DNA of 64,000 nt, taken from contig NC_089226.1 of assembly GCF_963924675.1 (NCBI RefSeq), positions 51,229,124 through 51,293,123 on the forward strand, read 5' to 3'. Positions 56,421 to 64,000 of the stretch are shown piece by piece (within the stretch, counting starts at the first letter, position 1; each line of letters opens with the position of its first letter). The translations under genes and the position numbers were made by a program. The notes beneath the pieces were generated by a model that searched no databases, was not told the DNA's origin, and was given only the letters and a program-made list of their open reading frames with translations. The DNA is from Phocoena phocoena (Eukaryota > Chordata > Mammalia > Artiodactyla > Phocoenidae).

Positions 56421-57400
56421 GTGCATCTGGGGCAGTATAATTCTCAGAATAAGCAGAACTTTAGTGCCAGAGTCACTATTTCTATCCTACGTGCCCTGAT
56501 TTCAACATAATAGGATTTTCATGTGCCATATGGAGGTAGTGACTCATAACAAGTAAAGAATGTCTTATTTTCCACAGAAAAATTATGTTGTTAAACGGTA
56601 AACTGTAGTATGGCAAATTGTGGTTATAGAATTGAATTTCTGAGTGAGACTTTACCTAAGATGGAAAACTGACTATATAAGGGAAATGATTGCCATGAGA
56701 AAAGTATTATATTGTTAAAAGGGTTATTCACTGTTTTACTGTGTTTTAATTAGACACTGACAGCTCATCTATAAGCTTAATTTTTTAAGGAATGTCATGG
56801 CTAGTTTGACTATTGAATTAGGTTTCTTTTTACCTTCCTTGGTAGACCTTTATCCTCCCGTGACGTTATTCAAGAAATTGATTTTACCAATTATGTTCCA
56901 ATTTCATGGTGCAGAACTTAATTTTTTCTATAAGCAGGTATGCTGATTATGTGGCCAAGAAAACTTATACATTGGTTGAGATTCTTTGAGAAGATAAGGA
57001 GATTAAGTCTCCAGAATATGGATTTGGCTTCTATAATTACAGATTTCCTACCAACTAACTCTTATTAACAAGGTATGATTAACCCAAACAGATAAAGACT
57101 CTCCATTTATCAGTTCAGTATCCTGTGTAGTTCATGACATAAATAAATATTGAAACATCCTACATTTAATGCTGATTTTTTGGCTGCATTCAGGAAAGGA
57201 AAGAAAGATGGTAGGATATAAAAAGACTTCCAGGAGGTAAAAAGGAAAATAAATTTCTAGCAAAGTTTGTTAATGGCATGCTCTTCTGACAGACAAAAAA
57301 ATACATTAGTTATTTTTTAAAACTGGTAAACTGTAAAGTCCTAGTTGGAAGTATATATTATACTAATCTGTAAAATACCCAAACCCTCTTTTTATTTCCA
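56421..57400. other. no recognised feature
   Basis: AT-rich unique-looking DNA, no signal. Confidence 0.5.
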
Positions 57401-57404
57401 TCTA

Positions 57405-57493
57405 CCTAATCACTGCAACAAATAGTTCACCTCTCCAATTCACCCCCTACTCTAAAATTCTCTCTAAAGCAAATGTGGCCATACTACTCTTAT
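57405..57493 (+). repeat. L2 fragment left of a SINE (probable)
   Basis: 'gcaaatgtggccatactactcttataaacctgtgattct' resembles L2 interior 'ctgatcatgtcactcccctgct'. It appears to continue after the SINE at 57731. Confidence 0.4.
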
Positions 57494-57730
57494 AAACCTG
57501 TGATTCTGGGCTTCCCTAGTGGCACAGTGGTTGAGAGTCCGCCTGCTGACGCAGGGGACACGGGTTCGTGCCCCAGTCTGGGAAGATCCCACATGCCGCA
57601 GAGCGGCTGGGCCCATGAGCCATGGCCGCTGAGGCTGCGTGTCTGGAGCCTGTGCTCTGCAACGGGAGAGGACACAACAGTGAGAGAGGCCCGCGTACGG
57701 CCAAAAAAAAAGTAAAAAACCTGTGATTCT
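57494..57730 (+). mobile_element. CHR-type SINE
   Basis: The element is 57508-57716: GGGCTTCCCTAGTGGCACAG, a B-box GGTTCGTGCCC, the CHR body and an A-rich end. The 14-bp duplication AAACCTGTGATTCT (57494-57507 and 57717-57730) is perfect. Open frames on both strands over it are repeat artefacts. Confidence 0.97.
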
Positions 57731-58050
57731 CACCTGTGAATACACACATAAACACACATTAATCATAGGTTTAAGCCAACCCCCTTTTAGACAGGTAGAA
57801 AAGACCTTTCAAAATGGACCCTACTTCCGTTTCAGCCAGATCTCTATCAGTCCCTCATGTTTCAACACAGCAAACCAGCTCTTTCATCAGCCTTTCATGC
57901 ATCCAGGCTTTTTACATGCCGTTCTCTCTGAGTGGAATGCCTTTCTGCCATCCCACATGTGGAGAAATGACAGAAACCTTTCCTACACAATAGTGGGCAA
58001 TGTGGGCAAAGCTCTCTGTAAAGAGAATACTTTCCAAAACACCTGAGAAA
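57731..58050 (+). repeat. L2 fragment right of a SINE
   Basis: 'ccaggctttttacatgccgttctctctgagtggaatgcctttctgccatc' matches the L2 segment 'tttgcacgtgctgttccctctgcctggaatgct'. Confidence 0.65.
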
Positions 58051-58374
58051 GTTTCAGTTTTCACTTTGTTTCCTAACATGGAATACATAGCAGCTACAAA
58101 GCTGCCTCACAAAGCCAATGCCATGAACTGCTTCCATTCATTGTAAAAGGGATGAAATCCAAAGGGTTTACATTTCACACTAGGCCAGGTGGTTGAATTG
58201 TAAATCTAGGGCTCTTTGATTGTCTTATGCCACAGGGCCTGGTTAAGTGGACTTTTCACAGTAACCCACTCAGGAAGGGAAAGACGACAAGTAAAAGATG
58301 TGTGCCCTGGGGGTTCACTAGGAGACTCCAATGGACGGACTACCTCAGTGTGAAAATCTTAGCTTAGTGCTGAA
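58051..58374. other. no recognised feature
   Basis: Unique-looking DNA between an L2 and a MIR. Confidence 0.45.
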
Positions 58375-58377
58375 TCC

Positions 58378-58530
58378 CCTCCTCTAGTCTCTGCCAGCTG
58401 CTAAATTAGGTTAGTCATCCAAAGCCTCTGATTCTGTTTCTGCATCTATAAAATGTAGATTAGTGATACTTAAGAGCTGTCCGTGACAGTGCCCATCACA
58501 TCATTGGCCATTAATAAATTATAGCCATAC
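58378..58530 (+). repeat. MIR remnant
   Basis: 'ctctgccagctgctaaattaggttagtcatccaaagcctctgattctgtttctgcatctataaaatgtagattag' is MIR in sense. Confidence 0.75.
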
Positions 58531-59410
58531 AGATACTATTGGCAGCAGGAAGAGACTCCTAGAGGGTTGACCAGTTGTCAAAATATGCAAGGCTACCCAT
58601 TTTACTAAGAATATTAAATGGGCCATCAGATTGGCTTTCTCCTGAAGAAAGATTTTTTTTTACAGGATGGTCCTCAGTTCCCTCTCTAGCATGCCATTTG
58701 CCAAAGAAAGAAGAGTAATGTGCTTTTCTAAGAATTTCACCAGGCAGATGCTAACCTACTTTTCTGTGGCATGGAAATTGACATTCAGAATTCTGGAGCT
58801 TCCTGGGAGAGGCTTGAGCCATAGATGGGGACCCGACTATAACTAAATCATTGGATTTTAAATGGAGTTTTTGTCTGAAGAAAGAGGGTTACACTTACTT
58901 TTCTTATAGTAACAGTGGGTGTACATGATGGCTAGAAGGAAAAGAATCATTTAGAGCTGTTTTCATTTAGCCTCAATAAGTCCAAATATCTGTTCTGATT
59001 TTTGTCAAGTTGATCCCTTTAGGAAAGTTAACTGTGTGGGTACTCTGGCTGTAAGGCATGTGAAATTTAAGGTGGAATAAGAAAAGTATGGGGGGGAATA
59101 ACTTAAGAACATTTTAAAAAAATCAAGATAATAAAAATAAAGAATATGCATGCTTGATACGCATCAGTAGATGTCTTTTTGATGCCTAAATTAATATACA
59201 ATAATTATGATGGCAACAACTAGTGTCTGTAGAACCTCTCATTTATGACTTCATTTTAATCTCCTGGTAGAAGAAACTGCTTCCTAAATTGAACTCTCTT
59301 AGGCACTCAGGATAGCACTCATATGAAAGTTAGTTCTTCATCTATATTTTTCCATGCTTTTCTCTCTCCCAGATGTTTTGCAAACTATTTTAAAAAGATA
59401 GGCATTGTAT
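58531..59410. other. no recognised feature
   Basis: Unique-looking DNA with mixed composition and no gene signal. Confidence 0.5.
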
Positions 59411-59414
59411 TCAG

Positions 59415-59439
59415 TTGTGTGTGTGTGTGTGTGTGTGTT
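59415..59439. repeat. (GT)n microsatellite
   Basis: A short uninterrupted GT run. Confidence 0.95.
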
Positions 59440-59719
59440 TAATAATCCCCACTTTTACCACTGTGCAGTGCATATTGTAGATGCTTAAGAAAAATTTGTA
59501 GGACCAATCTATAAATGAGCACAAAGAGTTATACAGGGCAGAAATAAACTTGCCATAATGAGTTATGATGTCTTTATAAAGGGAAGAAAGCTGGTATGTT
59601 TCCTCCAAACCTGTTTCAAAAGGAGGCTCTACAATGCTTTAGTGTTGCAGAGATATTTTTGCATGCACTGAGGTGTTAATTGCCTCAGTTGCTTTTGCTG
59701 AACTATGAAAGATTTACTA

Positions 59720-59910
59720 TAAATTATATAAATAAAACATGCATAATATATATTATAAAACATGCATAATATATATTATATATGCATAAGTGTATATATA
59801 TATATATATAGTATATGTAATATGTGTGCATATATCGCATATACAAGTGTATATTCATCTACATGAAAATATGTATCTATGAATATATATTTTTATATTT
59901 ATATATTCAT
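59720..59910. repeat. AT-rich satellite-like tract with a 23-bp tandem doublet
   Basis: A 23-bp unit (AAAACATGCATAATATATAT plus TAT) is present twice without change at 59734-59756 and 59757-59779. It is followed by TA runs and ATATGTA-type units. The rest is low complexity. Confidence 0.9.
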
Positions 59911-60084
59911 TATTTCTCTCAATATCTGGATATCTTTCATGAAGAGTTTTGTAAATAGTGGTTCCCATTCTGTTCACACAAACAGGAAAGGTTGATTGTA
60001 GTTTGGATTCACACTGGTAAGCTTTTTCTGGGATAACATCATTTTGGGCCTAACAGTATCCAACTATACTACAGAAATTTTCTC

Positions 60085-60440
60085 TGTGATTTCCTTCCCC
60101 TATGTCTATTCACAATTTATGTTCCCTCTGCCTGAAAGGCTCTCTTTCCTCATATGTGACTTGACTAAACCATCTACTTGTAAGACATTACATCTCAAAA
60201 GCTGCAAATTCTAGAAATCTTACCTAATCTTCTCAAGTGGAAAAAATAATTAGGTCTCATGGCTTCCCATTGACTATATATGTACCTCTTAAGGTATATC
60301 ATATTTCCTTTTTTGAGAATTATACTTACATTTACATTTTAGACTCTGAACTTACAGAGATTAGGTGGTGTGTTTAGTTTACTTTTATATTTCATGAAGG
60401 GCTGATACAGAGTAATTATTAAGTATTTTATAGATTATCA
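60085..60440 (+). repeat. L2 3' remnant
   Basis: 'cacaatttatgttccctctgcctgaaaggctctctttcctcatatgtgacttgactaaacc' and 'gaacttacagagattaggtggtgtgtttagtttac...gggctgatacagagtaattatt' keep the L2 order. Confidence 0.65.
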
Positions 60441-62700
60441 AAAAAGAAAAAAATAAACATACATTTTAAAGTAAGGTAGAAGTGACTCACTAAACTTCAG
60501 TGGAGATATTGTTAAGGTATTAATACAAATAGATTATTTGAAAATAATCAACTACAGTTTTATAAGGTTCCCTGTAAAGGGATATTTAATGGCATATCAC
60601 TTCTGACGTTCTAGAGTCAGAGCAAGAATTCTCATTTAGTGAAAAAAGAGTTGATATAAGTAAATCAATTAATATAGATAATGAACAAAAGCAACTCTGC
60701 TTACGTTGTGGTAAGCACTCTAAAAGTGTTTAAAACTAATCATAAGATGTCCAGATCCAGTAATAATGGATAACTGGAAAAATATTAATTATAAATGAAA
60801 TTAAAAATAAAGAAAAACAAAAATCTACAAACTGGTTGAGGCACTCACTTGTATTCTCAAGGACTATTGAGGGGCCATGGTTTATCACACACTTATTTCT
60901 CACATTTTAACATAAAAATGATCTTAAGTGGTTATATACCTGTCTTTTCCCGTGATCACATTCCACATGGAGTCCTTCAGAAAATTTCTTCGCAATATCT
61001 ACTGGCAGATATAAATACTAGAAGATGATATATCTAAAGAAATTACAATGACTGAAATTATTATGGCTTGATATAGTTGTTGGGAATAGAGTGCTTACAA
61101 AAGAAGAAATTAATAAAAGTTAAAAGTCTGATACTGTTTGAAAATGTAACTGTCTAAGGAGGATTCAAAGCCCCAGATAAGTCTTTGATGTGATCCTGAA
61201 GTTACTTGCAGTAATCAAAGAACACTGCATCTTCTCTGTGTAAAAGCTGTTTCACCTGGTCTGTAAGAAAAGACTGGTGTTAAGTGATAGGGAGTCATTG
61301 GGGATGTCTCCTGATGTCATTAGTCTACTCAGCAGGCAAAAATTCAGGAGAAAACCTTTAAGAAATTCCATTATTGTTTCCTGTTTCACTTTTTCTTCTC
61401 TCAAGATATGAAAGTGTTTGCATTTGCATTTTTAAATATTTAAATCATTCCTTATATAGTTCATTTGTAACATTTATTCAGCAAATTCAGTGTGGACAGT
61501 TTAGAAAATCAGCTGTGTATTGGATAATTAAATCTGTTTAAATATGGGATTAGTTATCCAAGCTTGACAAATTCTTAGTAACACACAGAAATATGGAACG
61601 CTATATACTGTAAAAACAGAAACAAAGAAACCACAGCACTTTCAGACTTGATTATTTCTCCAAAGACTCTTGCTTTCTTATCTTTCTAAATACCTTACAT
61701 AACCTCAGTGATTGTCATAATGTTATGTGTGCTTAGAAACTAAGTATAAGAATTTCTAAATGATGAACTAGAATCTTCTGGTGGAGGGCCTGGGAGAAAG
61801 CAACATTTCAGACCATTGTAATCCCTGGAGCCAGTAAATGATAACACCCAGGTGACTTGAAATATCCTATGATGACTTACCACTATTAGTATTTACCCAT
61901 GGAATTTTAATGAGATAGGATAAATGCATTTATAAACTTGGGAATTCACAGCTTTTAGAGGATAAGGGTTTTTTATTCAGGATTTTAGAGTAGAGAACAT
62001 GGAAGACTTCCAGAATTGAAGTGGAATAAAAATGAAGTCTATGGGGCATGCTTAACAAATTCAGCTCTAAACAAGATGTAATTAGTCAATTATCTATTAA
62101 ACATCAGAATTCATAAACAATGCACATCTGAGTATGTTGAATAAAAGTTGCAAATTGCCTATATTCATAACAGATGATTGAAACATCATTAAAGATATGT
62201 AAATGCAAAATCGCTTCATTAGAATTTTGAGGAGGAAAAGGTAATTAAAACAAGATGTGAAGTGATATTAGGTATCTTCCCATTTGAAATGTGCTACTGA
62301 TATTTTTACTGGAAGATGATTGCAGTTTAAGTCCATTTAGCAGCTATGCTGCAATCCGAGTGGCTCTACCCTCTCTCCCCCTTTTGAATTTGGAAATACC
62401 GTGGAAGCCTGGTGTTGGAGAATTTGGAGAAGTCTTTGTCTCTTTTACTTGATTTTGAAAGACATATTTGGCAGGAAGTCCAATCCTTATTGTAAATGAA
62501 ACTTAGGCTACTTCAGTTTTCTGAAGCTTTTTATTTCACTAACACAGTATCATTGAATGCACTTGAGAATTGGCATGATTGTCAAAAGAAGCTCAGCTCC
62601 TACAGTTTTCATAATGTATGCTTATACTTCATTGTTTCAGTGTGGGTTTTGAAGGAAGGAACACAGCTATTCTCAATATCTTTTTATATATATATTATAT
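60441..62700. other. about 2.3 kb without a recognised gene or repeat
   Basis: AT-rich, unique-looking DNA. The part 62130-62480 contains an ATGTAAATGCAAAA stretch resembling two overlapping octamer-type sites and little repeat-like text. Whether it is conserved cannot be told from this sequence alone. Confidence 0.45.
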
Positions 62701-62709
62701 AATTAAATA

Positions 62710-63140
62710 AAAATTAAATAAGGATACCATTCGACTGAGTTGGCTTTAATACCTTGGTGGTCTACATAAGCAAATCAAAACCCAAGCCAGTGTCAAGGCA
62801 CTTGAATCAGAAAATAAAACTTAAGAACAACCAATCACAAACAGCCAACTAGGCTTTCCCAAATAAAGCAACCACTTAAGCTATAGCCAATCAAATCATC
62901 TTAAAATTATCATTTTTGAACAGAAATCCATCTCCATGTGACTTGTACTTCATTTTCTCTTCCATATAAAAAGCCTTCAAAAATATGTGATCTTTCCTTC
63001 ACTTCCAGCATATGGCATCCCTATGAATTTAGTCATGGTTCTTACTCTCCCTAAGTTAGTAATGAACACATTAGTTGTTCTCTGACTTTCTAGCCCAAGC
63101 CCCGGAAGGTATCTCTGACTTGGTGGGATCACCATCATTC
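62710..63140 (+). repeat. probable solitary retroviral LTR
   Basis: Promoter-like elements occur in the usual LTR order: CCAATCA at 62831-62837, CCAATCA at 62887-62893 and TATAAAAA at 62965-62972. A C/T-rich R/U5-like part follows and ends near 'ctctgacttggtgggatcacc'. It resembles ERV1-type LTRs with paired CCAAT boxes. TG/CA ends and a target duplication could not be fixed, and the family is not named. Confidence 0.5.
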
Positions 63141-63274
63141 CAAGGAGTAGTTCTTTCCTATGACCAGGGACTAACTTTATATATTAACTGTATATTGATA
63201 CATTAACTTAGAGTCACTCAAAGTCTGAGGGACTAATTTAAACTGACCAAAGTCATGAGAGAACAAGACATCTC

Positions 63275-63455
63275 CTCTTTTTACTGGCAGTGTCAATTAT
63301 TTTGCATCACCAGCTCTCCTGGATTATTATAAAAGCATCCAACTTCTCTACACCCTTGCATCTTATGTTTTGTTTTCTTCAATTCATGTCACCAAACATG
63401 TAATATTTTGCTTGACACATAGGTTCTCAGTAAATGTTTGTTTCAGAAGTGAATA
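63275..63455 (+). repeat. L2/MIR 3' remnant
   Basis: 'ttttgcttgacacataggttctcagtaaatgtttg' is the L2/MIR tail, preceded by diverged 3' UTR-like text. Confidence 0.6.
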
Positions 63456-63559
63456 TATTGTCTTACAGTGTAAATAGACCAGATGGGCGGACCACATGTC
63501 TAAATCAGCCCTCCAGACAAATGATGATAATCTATTCCTGTGATAGCCATCCTAGAAAA

Positions 63560-64000
63560 TAGCCTCCTGTTATTTATGGTCTTATGTAGCCCTCTCACCC
63601 ATTATATCAGAGTTGACCCATATGGGTAATAGAATATGACAGAAGTGATAATGTGTCTTCTGAGATTGACCTTAAAAGGCATTGCATGTTTCTTTGGGGG
63701 CTCTTAACTTGCTGTGTCTAGGAGAAGCTAGCTTTTGGCCTAAGGATCCTTAAGTAGCCCTGTGGAGAAGCCCGCATGGAGGGGAATTAAAACCCACCAA
63801 CACCTGTACCAACTTGCCAGCCTTGGGTGAACCACCTGTTGGGCTCCCAGTTTGTTTTTCCCAGCTTTCAGATCACTGCAGCCTGAGCAGACGTCTTACT
63901 GTGGTCTTATGAGAGATCCTGAGTCAGAACCACCCAACCAAGTTGATTTTGAATTTCTAACCCACAGAAACCATGAGAGGTAAGAAATGATTACGGTTGT
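63560..64000 (+). repeat. old interspersed repeat cut by the window edge
   Basis: 'cagctttcagatcactgcagcctgagcagacgtcttactgtggtcttatgagagatcctgagtcagaaccacccaaccaagttg' and 'ctaacccacagaaaccatgagagg' form a pattern common to a mammal-wide, LTR-like repeat that I do not name. Its 3' end lies beyond the window. Confidence 0.55.

Noticed and set aside
1..64000. a previously undescribed multi-gene system
   Set aside because: No set of linked open frames, shared promoters or conserved domains exists. The density of mammalian repeats and absence of coding signal explain the window.

Overview
The window reads as mammalian nuclear DNA, almost certainly from a cetacean (whale, dolphin or porpoise). 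The main reason is seven copies of a tRNA-derived SINE of the CHR type; six are the short, roughly 200-bp form that I recall as abundant in cetaceans. Cetartiodactyl-type L1 fragments, a mammal-wide background of MIR, L2, MLT1 and MER5 remnants, and long (CA)n, (AT)n and poly(A) tracts agree with this. I see no host protein-coding exon, no functional RNA gene and no CpG island. The sequence is best described as intergenic or deep intronic DNA. The only coding traces are dead L1 reverse transcriptase fragments.

Layout. 1-4470: an L2 remnant, then a 2.2-kb 5'-truncated L1 whose ORF2 is broken and has lost an aspartate of its catalytic FADD motif. 4471-10949: an old endogenous retrovirus, with two diverged LTRs (4477-4940 and 10519-10943) around about 3.9 kb of decayed interior. 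A younger antisense L1 (5482-7149) has split that interior and left a 13-bp target duplication. 10944-32400: AT-rich DNA with CHR SINEs, MIR/L2 pieces, one MER5A, MLT1 LTRs and microsatellites. 32400-41600: a SINE whose tail became a microsatellite, an L1 inserted in an older repeat, two more MLT1 LTRs, an 18S rRNA pseudogene fragment (37739-38012, minus strand), an L1 5'-end-only fragment, and another SINE. 41600-50450: MIR/L2 remnants and a very old L1 (45905-48170) interrupted by a younger one, ending with an older, longer CHR SINE. 50450-64000: mostly unique AT-rich DNA with MIR/L2 pieces, one CHR SINE, a probable LTR with two CCAAT boxes and a TATA box (about 62710-63140), and an unnamed old repeat running off the right edge.

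No genes work together here. The insertion history can be partly ordered from nested insertions and target-site duplications: L2, MIR, MLT1 and the oldest L1 first, then the ERV, then younger L1s, then CHR SINEs. I found no evidence of an undescribed biological system. The observations most worth checking are the nested provirus, the 18S pseudogene with an internal deletion, the SINE-tail microsatellite, the L1 5'-end fragment and two unexplained perfect inverted repeats. Family names come from recognised sequence patterns without a database search, so old-repeat boundaries are approximate.
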